Source of the DNA: Aggregatibacter segnis ATCC 33393
GTDB lineage: Bacteria > Pseudomonadota > Gammaproteobacteria > Enterobacterales > Pasteurellaceae
Length of the DNA stretch: 64,000 nt
Direction of reading: 5' to 3'
Assembly (NCBI RefSeq): GCF_000185305.1
Contig: NZ_GL622200.1
Span: 993,703 to 1,057,702, forward strand
The position numbers and the translations under genes are program-made. Every line of letters starts with the position of its first letter. Positions within the stretch are counted from its first letter, which is position 1. Below, piece after piece: positions 41,532 through 50,239 of this stretch. The notes under the pieces are model-generated. The model saw only the letters and a list, made by a program, of their open reading frames with translations, searched no databases and was not told the origin of the DNA.

Positions 41532-43016
41532 ATGATAAAAGATCTTAATGTCTTTGACAAACACTACGGTTTATTGATCAATGGCGAATGGACGGATGGC
41601 TCAGAAGGCAACACCTTAACAGCCCATAATCCGGCAAACGGTGAAGCATTAGCCACTTTTATTGACGCCACCGATGCGGATGTGGATGCTGCCGTAAATG
41701 CCGCCAAAGAAGCCTTTAAAACCTGGAAAAATACCAGTGCGACAGAACGTGCCACGATTTTAAATAAAATCGCAGACATTATTGACGAAAATACCGAGTT
41801 ATTTGCCTTGCAAGAAACGCTGGATAACGGTAAGCCGATTCGTGAAACGCGTGCTGCAGATATTCCGTTGGCATCCGATCATTTCCGTTATTTTGCTAGT
41901 GTGATTCGTTCCGAAGAAGGTGTGGCAAACCAACTGGATAGCGAAGACTTGTCATTGATTTTACGCGAGCCGATTGGCGTTGTTGGTCAAATTATTCCGT
42001 GGAACTTCCCGTTCTTAATGGCCGCATGGAAAATTGCGCCGGCCTTGGCTGCAGGTTGTACTGTCGTGATTCACCCGTCTTCCTCCACTTCATTGAGCCT
42101 GCTTTCTTTAGCGCAAAAAATTAATCATTTGTTGCCGAAAGGCGTTTTCAATGTCATTACCGGCAAGGGCTCCAAATCCGGCGAATACATGTTACGTCAC
42201 CCGGGATTTAGCAAACTGGCGTTCACCGGTTCCACCGAAATCGGCCGAAAAATTGGTATGGCTGCCGCTGAAATGTTGATTCCATCCACCTTGGAATTAG
42301 GTGGCAAATCCGCCAATATTTTCTTTGACGATATGCCATTTGATAAAGCATTAGAAGGCGCACAAAAAGGGATTCTCTTCAACCAAGGGCAAGTGTGTTG
42401 TGCCGGTTCACGGATCTTCGTACAAGAAAGCATTTACGATAAATTCATCGCGGCATTAAAAGAAGAATTTAAGAAAGTTAAAGTCGGCTTACCTTGGGAA
42501 GATGACACACAAATGGGCGCACAAGTCAACGGAAATCAAATTAAGGTGATCAGTAAATACGTGGATATTGCCAAAGAAGAAGGTTGCCAAATAATCCTTG
42601 GTGGCGGTAAATCAACCGACCCGGCATTGGCTCGCGGCGAATTTTTCCAACCGACTTTAATTTTGGCGCAGGACAACAAAAAACGCGTGGCACAAGAAGA
42701 AATTTTTGGGCCGGTTGCCGTGGTGATCAAGTTTAAAGATGAAGCAGATGTGATCCAAATGGCAAATGACAGCGATTATGGCCTGGGCGGCGCAGTGTGG
42801 ACGTATAACATTAACCGTGCGCTACGGGTTGCACGCGCACTTGAAACCGGTCGTGTTTGGGTGAACTGCTATAACCGTTTACCGGCCGGCGCACCATTCG
42901 GCGGTTATAAAACCTCCGGCATCGGCCGTGAAACCCATAAAATGATGCTTGCCGCTTATACACAGGTGAAAAATATCTTTATCAGCACCCGTGAAGAGCG
43001 TGAAGGCATGTATTAA
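41532..43016 (+). CDS. Aldehyde dehydrogenase family protein with altered cofactor motif
   Basis: The 494-residue protein is an NAD(P)-dependent ALDH. It has PWNFPFLMAAWK, the turn TGSTEIGRKIG, the general base in LELGGKSANI, and the catalytic cysteine in GQVCCAGSRIF, plus EEIFGPV near residue 395. In the usual V-x-K-P-S-E cofactor motif this protein reads VVIHPSSSTS: the lysine that binds the adenosine ribose is histidine and the glutamate is serine. Substrate unknown; the closest named relatives are the AldB/ExaC-type acetaldehyde dehydrogenases. AAGGAG precedes the ATG. The 293 bases upstream hold a half CRP-like site near 41386 and no gene. Confidence 0.85.
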   Translation: MIKDLNVFDKHYGLLINGEWTDGSEGNTLTAHNPANGEALATFIDATDADVDAAVNAAKEAFKTWKNTSATERATILNKIADIIDENTELFALQETLDNGKPIRETRAADIPLASDHFRYFASVIRSEEGVANQLDSEDLSLILREPIGVVGQIIPWNFPFLMAAWKIAPALAAGCTVVIHPSSSTSLSLLSLAQKINHLLPKGVFNVITGKGSKSGEYMLRHPGFSKLAFTGSTEIGRKIGMAAAEMLIPSTLELGGKSANIFFDDMPFDKALEGAQKGILFNQGQVCCAGSRIFVQESIYDKFIAALKEEFKKVKVGLPWEDDTQMGAQVNGNQIKVISKYVDIAKEEGCQIILGGGKSTDPALARGEFFQPTLILAQDNKKRVAQEEIFGPVAVVIKFKDEADVIQMANDSDYGLGGAVWTYNINRALRVARALETGRVWVNCYNRLPAGAPFGGYKTSGIGRETHKMMLAAYTQVKNIFISTREEREGMY

Positions 43017-43034
43017 TCTTTTCATTTCCAGCCT

Positions 43035-43084
43035 AAAAACAAACCGCACTTTGATGTTATCCCTTCAAAGTGCGGTTTGTTTTT
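43035..43084. terminator. Long inverted uptake-signal hairpin between the ALDH and YjbR-EVE genes
   Basis: AAAAACAAACCGCACTTTGA (43035-43054) pairs with its complement at 43065-43084, a perfect 20-base stem. T runs flank both sides, so it can terminate transcription from both convergent genes. Confidence 0.88.
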
Positions 43085-43093
43085 AATGTGTTT

Positions 43094-43870
43094 TTACTTT
43101 TCGTCAAAATCACCTGTCAACAATACAATTTCCTGTTTTAATGCATACGGCATATGCCGAGGTCCGCGTACCCCAGTGACACCGAATTGCGCCATTTTCG
43201 CGCGGGGAATAAGACGCTTATCGTATTCTTTCAGACAACGAATTTTCATCACCCGTTTCACCTGTAAATCATCCGTACGTTTTTGGTGATACGGAATATT
43301 CACCTCCAATACCACACATTTATAACGAATGGCACCCGTAGGTTCGGTAACATACATATACACAATGTCATCCACGGCAATATTATTGCTCTGCTTCCAG
43401 TAAATTTCTCCGCCTTCGCGCAAATCTTTCTCCACATCGTAATATTTCGGATTTGCTGGTACGATCCACTCCGTATAACGGGCGATCCCGAGCTGTTTTT
43501 TCACTTGTCGGGTAGCGGTGAGATCAAAACTAGCATTTAATAAAAACAGCACGGTATCTTTCTCAACAGAGCCGTCTAGCAACACCGTTAACCAGTGATT
43601 TTTGTTCATGTGATAGGCTGGTAGGAATCCTGATTGAGGTAAAAATAAACTCAGCATTTCAGGGGAACATTTCACGTTTATTACCGGCACTTTTCCTGTG
43701 CCATTTAGCCCTAATGACGATTTTTCGACATTCATCACAATGGCATACCATTTGCGATTATCGCTATGACGCAATACGGCATAATCTGGATGGGTCTTCC
43801 ACAAATATTCCGGCTGAGTGCCATATTGGGTGAAGACATACTCGAAAACTTGTTGGGTTAGCTCAGCCAT
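43094..43870 (-). CDS. YjbR/MmcQ domain fused to an EVE-like domain
   Basis: The 258-residue protein has two parts. The N-terminal half (about 1-118) is a YjbR/MmcQ-like domain: EVFEYVFTQYGTQPEYLWKTHPDYAVLRHSDNRKWYAI-type start, with LGLNGTGKVPVINVKC and LPAYHMNKNHWLTVLLDG. The C-terminal half (about 125-258) resembles EVE domains of the PUA-like superfamily, with the end GVTGVRGPRHMP and the middle GEIYWKQSNNIAVDDIVYMYVTEP. YjbR proteins have a CyaY-like fold; EVE domains read modified bases. No function is known for the fusion. It stands alone, convergent with the ALDH gene and divergent from the transporter gene. Confidence 0.75.
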   Translation of the reverse strand: MAELTQQVFEYVFTQYGTQPEYLWKTHPDYAVLRHSDNRKWYAIVMNVEKSSLGLNGTGKVPVINVKCSPEMLSLFLPQSGFLPAYHMNKNHWLTVLLDGSVEKDTVLFLLNASFDLTATRQVKKQLGIARYTEWIVPANPKYYDVEKDLREGGEIYWKQSNNIAVDDIVYMYVTEPTGAIRYKCVVLEVNIPYHQKRTDDLQVKRVMKIRCLKEYDKRLIPRAKMAQFGVTGVRGPRHMPYALKQEIVLLTGDFDEK

Positions 43871-44079
43871 TCCATGTTCCTCTTATTACTTTGATAACAT
43901 CATTTTACGCCAACTTAGCCCACAAAATAAAAGACATTAATTTCCACATCATTATTGTGCTTTTTAGTTCAACAGGCATATTATATTCCTTGAGTAAGGA
44001 TGCTATTTAATAAGATGAATAATGGATTATTCGCCGTAGAGAGCAATCTCACTCTAATTAATAAACTCGGAGGAGTTAT

Positions 44080-45537
44080 ATGGAAGGGAAAACAATTGCG
44101 CCAATTGAAGTAAAAATGGGCTTCAAATGGCAAGGGTTGCTGCTTTCAGTGATTGTCGGGATGGCAATTTGGTTGATTCCAATACCGGAAGGCCTTTCTG
44201 CCAAAGCATGGGGTGTGCTTGCCCTCTTTGTTGCCACTATTGTGGCGATTATCGCCAAAGCCATGCCTATGGGGGCGGCAACCTTAGTTGCACTCGTCAT
44301 TAGCGGTTTAACCGGCTTAACACCGTTATCTCCCGCCAAAGGGGAAGTGGGCATGTTATCCGGTTTCTCCAACGGAACCATTTGGTTAATCGCCATTGCG
44401 ATGTTTTTATCTCGCGCGGTCATCAAAACCGGCCTGGGAAAACGCATTGCCCTCTATTTTGTCGCACGTTTCGGTAAAAAAATGATGGGCGTTGCTTATG
44501 GTATCGCATTAGCCGATGTGGTCATTGGCCCGGGGATTCCGTCTGCCTCTGCGCGTGGTGGCGGTATCATGTATCCCATCATGCAGTCCATCGCTGATGC
44601 CTACGATTCCAAACCCGGCCCAACCGCCAGACGTGCCGGTGCATTTCTTGCCATTGCCGTATCACAAATCGACACTATCGTGTGTACCATGTTCCTCACT
44701 GCCATGGCGGGCAACCCGTTAATCGCGGAACTTGCCAAAGGTCAAGGCGTTGAAATTACGTGGATGACTTGGTTCTTAGGCGCGATCGTGCCGGGCGTTA
44801 TCAGTTTGATCGTATTGCCTTATTTCGTCTATTTGATTTACCCGCCTGAACTCAAAGACACCCCGAAAATGGCAGAAATGGCGCGTGAAGAATTGCATAA
44901 TATGGGACCAATGAGCAAAGCAGAATGGATTTTGGCGCTTGATTTCATCTTATTGTTGTTCTTATGGACCGTAGGTGATTTGGTCTTCCATATTCCGGCA
45001 ACGGTTTCTGCCTTTATCGGCTTGGTGATTTTATTACTGACAAACATCATGAGTTGGAAAAATATCGTTGCTGAAACCACCGCATGGGACACCATGTTCT
45101 GGTTTGCGGTTTTGGTGATGATGGCAAATGCGTTGAATAAATACGGTGCTATTGCCTGGATTTCCAGCCATATTTCCTCCTCTGTGGGGGCATTCAGTTG
45201 GCCGGTTGCCTTTACGATTTTAGTCCTAGTGTATTTCTACACTCGCTACTTTTTCGCTTCTGCCATGGCACATATTTCCGCCATGTACTTGGCATTCGTT
45301 GCGGCAGCCATTGCCGTTGGCACCCCTCCGATTATTGCCGCTCTCGGCTTAGGTTATACCTCAACCCTCTCAATGAGCTTAACCCAATACGCCGGTGGCC
45401 CTGGCCCAGCCCTCTATGGTTCCGGTTATAACTCAACCGGTCAATGGTGGGGCGTCAGCTTCGCCACCTCCATCGTATCCCTCATTATCTGGTTTGGTGT
45501 CGGTGGGTTATGGATGAAGCTATTAGGTTGGTGGTAA
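44080..45537 (+). CDS. DASS-family anion:sodium symporter
   Basis: The 485-residue inner-membrane protein has about 11-12 hydrophobic segments and belongs to the divalent-anion:Na+ symporter family (CitT/TtdT/SodiT1 type). The paired SNT-like sodium/carboxylate motifs fit GFSNGTIWLIAIAMF and LGYTSTLSMSLTQYAGGPGPALYGSGY. GIPSASARGGGIMYPI is also conserved. Likely substrates are dicarboxylates or citrate; the sequence does not decide which. GGAGGAG precedes the ATG. With oadGAB and fumarate-type metabolism it could import malate or citrate, but it is 20 kb away. Confidence 0.85.
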   Translation: MEGKTIAPIEVKMGFKWQGLLLSVIVGMAIWLIPIPEGLSAKAWGVLALFVATIVAIIAKAMPMGAATLVALVISGLTGLTPLSPAKGEVGMLSGFSNGTIWLIAIAMFLSRAVIKTGLGKRIALYFVARFGKKMMGVAYGIALADVVIGPGIPSASARGGGIMYPIMQSIADAYDSKPGPTARRAGAFLAIAVSQIDTIVCTMFLTAMAGNPLIAELAKGQGVEITWMTWFLGAIVPGVISLIVLPYFVYLIYPPELKDTPKMAEMAREELHNMGPMSKAEWILALDFILLLFLWTVGDLVFHIPATVSAFIGLVILLLTNIMSWKNIVAETTAWDTMFWFAVLVMMANALNKYGAIAWISSHISSSVGAFSWPVAFTILVLVYFYTRYFFASAMAHISAMYLAFVAAAIAVGTPPIIAALGLGYTSTLSMSLTQYAGGPGPALYGSGYNSTGQWWGVSFATSIVSLIIWFGVGGLWMKLLGWW

Positions 45538-45574
45538 CTATATTGCGGCTTTATCGCTCACCTAAAATTCTTAT

Positions 45575-45624
45575 AAAAAATGACCGCACTTTATTTTTTA
45601 ACCTAAAGTGCGGTCACTTTTTTT
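45575..45624. terminator. Inverted uptake-signal hairpin between the transporter and truA
   Basis: TGACCGCACTTTA (45581-45593) pairs with TAAAGTGCGGTCA (45604-45616), flanked by A and T runs (45575-45580, 45617-45624), so it serves both directions. Confidence 0.88.
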
Positions 45625-45636
45625 AGTATTTTTAAA

Positions 45637-46422
45637 TTAATCTGCGAGAAATAATGGCCCCATCGGCATTTTCGGCAACGCAAATCGGTCGGGGTAAAGC
45701 ACATTGACCAAATATAATCCTTCTGGTTTAGCTGTCGGTGCCGCGAGAGTACGATCTTGCTGACCCAACAACCAAGCCAACCATTCCACCGGTTGATTGC
45801 CGCAACCTACCTCAATCAGACTCCCCACAATGTTACGCACCATGTGATGAACAAACGCGTTTGCTTGAATATCCACGATGATATATTGCCCCTGGCGACT
45901 GACGTTTAAATGGTGCACATTACGCCACGGCGTATTGGATTGGCATTGCGCGGCACGGAAAGAACTGAAATCATTTTCACCGAGCAACGCCTGTCCCGCC
46001 TGGTGCATTAATTGATGATCGAGTTCCAAATGGCAATGGGTTATCCCTTGCGGCAAAATGGCCGAACGCAGTTTATTGCAATATAAAATGTAACGATAAC
46101 GGCGGGCGGTGGCGCTAAAACGGGCATGAAAATCATCATCGACCACTTTCGCCCATCGCACGGCAATATCATCAGGCAAATTGGCATTGACTCCAAAACT
46201 CCAGGCTTTCTCAGGGCGATTGGCAGTCGTTTCAAAGTGAATCACCTGCCCTGTGGCGTGTACGCCGGAATCCGTACGACCTGCACAGAAAATACTGATT
46301 TCTTCATTCGCTACCGTAGAAATCGCCTGTTCCAATTCAGCCTGTACGCTGGCTACTTTTTCTTGTTTCTGCCAACCGAAATACCGTTTTCCGTCGTATT
46401 CTACACCTAATGCAATTTTCAT
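45637..46422 (-). CDS. truA: tRNA pseudouridine(38-40) synthase
   Basis: TruA isomerises uridines 38-40 in the anticodon arm of tRNAs. The 261-residue protein begins [19 protein letters not shown]. The catalytic Asp51 lies in [34 protein letters not shown] is the C-terminal family motif. It stands alone between the transporter and the ribosomal operon. Confidence 0.95.
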   Translation of the reverse strand: MKIALGVEYDGKRYFGWQKQEKVASVQAELEQAISTVANEEISIFCAGRTDSGVHATGQVIHFETTANRPEKAWSFGVNANLPDDIAVRWAKVVDDDFHARFSATARRYRYILYCNKLRSAILPQGITHCHLELDHQLMHQAGQALLGENDFSSFRAAQCQSNTPWRNVHHLNVSRQGQYIIVDIQANAFVHHMVRNIVGSLIEVGCGNQPVEWLAWLLGQQDRTLAAPTAKPEGLYLVNVLYPDRFALPKMPMGPLFLAD

Positions 46423-46525
46423 GTTCTGCCCTGATTTTACTTAAAATGGCGTGCATTATAACAAGGCATGGCGGATCTCAAAAACATTCTAAAAACCCAC
46501 CGCACTTTTGCTGAATTTCACATAT

Positions 46526-46557
46526 AAAAAAAGCAGAGATTGCTCTCTGCTTTTTGG
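46526..46557 (-). terminator. Terminator of the rplM-rpsI operon
   Basis: AAAAAGCAGAGA (46528-46539) pairs with TCTCTGCTTTTT (46544-46555). On the minus strand it is followed by TTTTTTTATATG. The plus strand also has a T run, so it may be bidirectional. Confidence 0.85.
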
Positions 46558-46572
46558 AAAAACGTATAAAAA

Positions 46573-46965
46573 TTAACGTTTGGAGTATTGTGGACGACGA
46601 CGTGCTTTGTGTAAACCCACTTTTTTACGTTCAACGCGACGTGCGTCACGAGTAACGAAGCCTGCTGCACGAAGTGCTGGGCGTAAGGTTTCATCGTATT
46701 CCATCAATGCACGGGTAATACCATGACGGATTGCACCCGCTTGACCGGAAATACCACCACCTTTAACGGTGATGTATAGGTCTAATTTATCAGTTAATTC
46801 AACCAATTCTAACGGTTGACGAACTACCATGCGAGCAGTTTCGCGACCGAAATAAACGTCTAATTCGCGTTGGTTGATAACAATCTTACCATTGCCCGGT
46901 TTGATAAATACACGAGCTGAAGAGCTTTTGCGGCGACCTGTGCCGTAGTTTTGATTCTCTGCCAT
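46573..46965 (-). CDS. rpsI: Ribosomal protein S9
   Basis: The 130-residue S9 of the 30S subunit contacts the P-site tRNA through its C-terminal tail. It has [52 protein letters not shown], and the basic C-terminal [11 protein letters not shown] whose last residues reach the anticodon stem. It is 17 bases downstream of rplM in the same operon. Confidence 0.98.
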   Translation of the reverse strand: MAENQNYGTGRRKSSSARVFIKPGNGKIVINQRELDVYFGRETARMVVRQPLELVELTDKLDLYITVKGGGISGQAGAIRHGITRALMEYDETLRPALRAAGFVTRDARRVERKKVGLHKARRRPQYSKR

Positions 46966-46982
46966 ATCCTAAAACCTCGTGA

Positions 46983-47556
<574 letters not shown>

Positions 47557-47652
47557 AGAAAATTTCACCGAAAAGCTAACGGTTTTACAGGAAAAATACG
47601 ATAAATTTTGACCGCACTTTGTCTTTTTATTCGTCACTGTCAAATAAAAAAT

Positions 47653-48249
47653 CTAGGGTTTGCGCCCTAAAAGACAAATCACGGAACTGGCTCCAACATG
47701 ACGGCTGCCTTCATTCATTTCTCGCACATCATGCTCTGCCAATAGCCATTCCAGCCCCAATAATGCTTGTTGCATCTCATCCAAGGTGCCGAGCATTTCA
47801 ACATGGCTAGGCCCACCGGTGCCATAATGAAGTTGATCGGGATGATAAAACACACCGGCAAACAAGCCGCCCGGTTGCAAGGCATTCACAATACGTTGCA
47901 TGATTTGAGTCCGTTCCGGTTCCATAAAATGACAAAAGACGGACGTAATGACCGCATAATGCGCCGTTGGCATCGTCATTTCGGCAATATTTGCCAATCT
48001 CGTTGTGAATGGCACCTGATAACGATGCGCTAACGCTTCCGCTTTTCGCAATCCCACTTGAGAGAGATCCACGCCTTCCGTTTCTAATCCGTGACGGGCT
48101 AAAAAGATGCCATTGCGCCCTTCTCCTGTGGCAACATCCAAAGCTCTTCCCGAGGTTGGCAAGTAAGGCTGAATTCTAGCGATAAATTCATTGGGTTCCG
48201 TGCCGAAAATGTATTCTTCCGTTTGATAACGCTCATCCCATTTTGTCAT
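47653..48249 (-). CDS. Class I SAM-dependent methyltransferase
   Basis: The 198-residue protein has SAM motif I in ALDVATGEGRNGIFLARHG (about 36-54), the acidic motif II GVDLSQVGL, and VITSVFCHFMEPE with LQPGGLFAGVFYHPDQ as the post-motifs. It resembles the TehB-like/Methyltransf_11 small-molecule methyltransferases, but no substrate can be assigned. It starts 10 bases after the recD stop codon and is likely read from the recBD transcript. The last codons include the loop of a small hairpin. Confidence 0.8.
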   Translation of the reverse strand: MTKWDERYQTEEYIFGTEPNEFIARIQPYLPTSGRALDVATGEGRNGIFLARHGLETEGVDLSQVGLRKAEALAHRYQVPFTTRLANIAEMTMPTAHYAVITSVFCHFMEPERTQIMQRIVNALQPGGLFAGVFYHPDQLHYGTGGPSHVEMLGTLDEMQQALLGLEWLLAEHDVREMNEGSRHVGASSVICLLGRKP

Positions 48250-48259
48250 GTATTTTCCT

Positions 48260-50239
48260 TTATTCTTCTAATAACTGCCCTAATCCGCTTTGACGTTGTA
48301 CCGGATTTTTCACCGCACTTTCCCATACGCTTTGCAACGCAAATACCGTGAGGAAATCTTTGGTGCGGGTGATTCCCGTGTAAACCAGCTCTTTGGATAA
48401 AACCGGGCTATTCTCCAACGGTAAAATCAAGAACGTATGTGGAAACTCGGAGCCTTGAGATTTATGCACGGTCATGACAAAGGCAGTCTCATGATTCGGT
48501 ACGCGACTAGCCAACACCTTTTTGTAGCTATTTTGTCCTTGTTCAAACCACACGCGCCCATGCTCTAAATAAATGCCGATGTCGCCGTTATACAAGCCGA
48601 CTCCGCTGTCATTTTGAGTCACCATAATCGGCTTGCCGATATACCATTCCCGTTCCTGATGAAATTGTAACAACCGTTTTTGGCGTAATTTTTCCGCGAT
48701 AGCCAAATTTAACTGCTCGACACCAAACTCCCCTACGCGTAATGCGGTTAAAAAACGGATATGATTAAACGCAGCAAAAATTGACCGCACTTTATCTTCC
48801 TGAAGAACGCCATCAGACGGAATTTGTTGCAAATAGCGCGCGTATTCTTCCGCGGCACGATCGACAATCAATTTCACACAAGCTTTACGCTGTTGCACGT
48901 CGTCTTTATTACTCAAATAATGCGCAAAATCCGTTAAGTACACACCACAATGCTTATCTTGATGTTGCTGATATTGTTGCAATAACTGCCAACTCTTGGC
49001 CGCATTGCCTAAATTCACTGTCGTTGCCAACTCACCCACTTCCGGATTCGCCCCAAAACGGCGACTGACTTGTAAATAACAAATACTGTCGCTAATGGCG
49101 TTTACCTTATCTTCTGATGGCAATGTCATCCCTGTTGTTGCCTGTAAATATTGCGCCATGGACGAGCTGTATGTCGGTTTTGCCGCATTCACAAAACGCC
49201 CTAATTCGCCCAAAATAGCACCGGCCTCTACGGAAGCAAGTTGGTCTTTATCACCCAATAAAATCAGTTTGGTTTCCGGTTTGAGCGCATTAAGCAATTT
49301 AGCCATTAAGGTGAGATCGATCATGGACGCCTCATCCACCACTAACACATCCAACGGCAATGGATTGTCCGCGTGATAACGGGTTTCTTCACTGAAAAAA
49401 CGCACACCAAGCAAACGATGGATCGTTTCTGCGTTCATCGGAATTTGCAGATTCTCGATAATTTCCCGCTTATTTGGCTCCTGTGCAAATGTCTGTTTTA
49501 AACGTTCCACGGCATCCACAATGGATTCCGTTAAACGCGCCGCGGCTTTTCCTGTTGGCGCAACCAATTTAATGCGCAAATCGTTTTGATACAGTTCTTG
49601 CAAGGTTAAAAGCAACTTGGTTACGGTTGTTGTTTTCCCCGTTCCCGGCCCGCCGGTAATTAAACAAAAACGCTGACGTAACGCCATGGCAACAGCGATT
49701 TTCTGCCAATCAATGCCCTGCTCTTCCTGAAAATAGCGATCGAGAATCGAGGCAATTTGTGAGAGTTGCTCGGTTGAAAAAACAGGCTCAAAACAGACCG
49801 CACTTTTAAAGTAATCGGCAATCCGAAATTCGTCTTGCCACACGCGATAAAAATACAAACAATTAAACTGCAACACCAAAGGCGCAATTTGCTGTAATGG
49901 CGAATCAGTAAAGGCGATGTGTTGTACCTTTTGCAAGGTAGATAGCCATTGTGAAATCGGCAAATAATCAATTTTTTGCTGAATTTCCGTCAAATAAATA
50001 CGTTCGTTGAAATAATCCTGTAAACCGAATAAATCCTGTTCGGTGGACTGATTTAACAGAAGGCAGGTGTTGCCTTGGCGATAATTGAAATTACACAATG
50101 CCGCCATCAACACCGCCAAGTTTTGCACAGATGGCGCATAATTAAACGGTTGCTGTTTACGATGAATAAACTCGGCAAAATAATAGTCGGCGGCGTTAAT
50201 AATGCCTTTTTCTTTGAGTTGAGATAATAAAGTTAACAT
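48260..50239 (-). CDS. recD: Exonuclease V (RecBCD) subunit RecD
   Basis: RecD is the fast 5'-3' helicase of RecBCD, acting on the 5' strand at double-strand breaks. The 659-residue protein is longer than E. coli (608). The Walker A motif GGPGTGKTTTVTKLL is near residue 195. DVLVVDEASMIDLTLMA is Walker B, LLGDKDQLASVEAGA is motif III, and FVMTVHKSQGSEF with LVYTGITRTKDFLTVF forms motifs V-VI. It overlaps the recB stop by one base. recC is not in the window. Three uptake signals are in the coding sequence (48312, 48784, 49797). Confidence 0.95.
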   Translation of the reverse strand: MLTLLSQLKEKGIINAADYYFAEFIHRKQQPFNYAPSVQNLAVLMAALCNFNYRQGNTCLLLNQSTEQDLFGLQDYFNERIYLTEIQQKIDYLPISQWLSTLQKVQHIAFTDSPLQQIAPLVLQFNCLYFYRVWQDEFRIADYFKSAVCFEPVFSTEQLSQIASILDRYFQEEQGIDWQKIAVAMALRQRFCLITGGPGTGKTTTVTKLLLTLQELYQNDLRIKLVAPTGKAAARLTESIVDAVERLKQTFAQEPNKREIIENLQIPMNAETIHRLLGVRFFSEETRYHADNPLPLDVLVVDEASMIDLTLMAKLLNALKPETKLILLGDKDQLASVEAGAILGELGRFVNAAKPTYSSSMAQYLQATTGMTLPSEDKVNAISDSICYLQVSRRFGANPEVGELATTVNLGNAAKSWQLLQQYQQHQDKHCGVYLTDFAHYLSNKDDVQQRKACVKLIVDRAAEEYARYLQQIPSDGVLQEDKVRSIFAAFNHIRFLTALRVGEFGVEQLNLAIAEKLRQKRLLQFHQEREWYIGKPIMVTQNDSGVGLYNGDIGIYLEHGRVWFEQGQNSYKKVLASRVPNHETAFVMTVHKSQGSEFPHTFLILPLENSPVLSKELVYTGITRTKDFLTVFALQSVWESAVKNPVQRQSGLGQLLEE

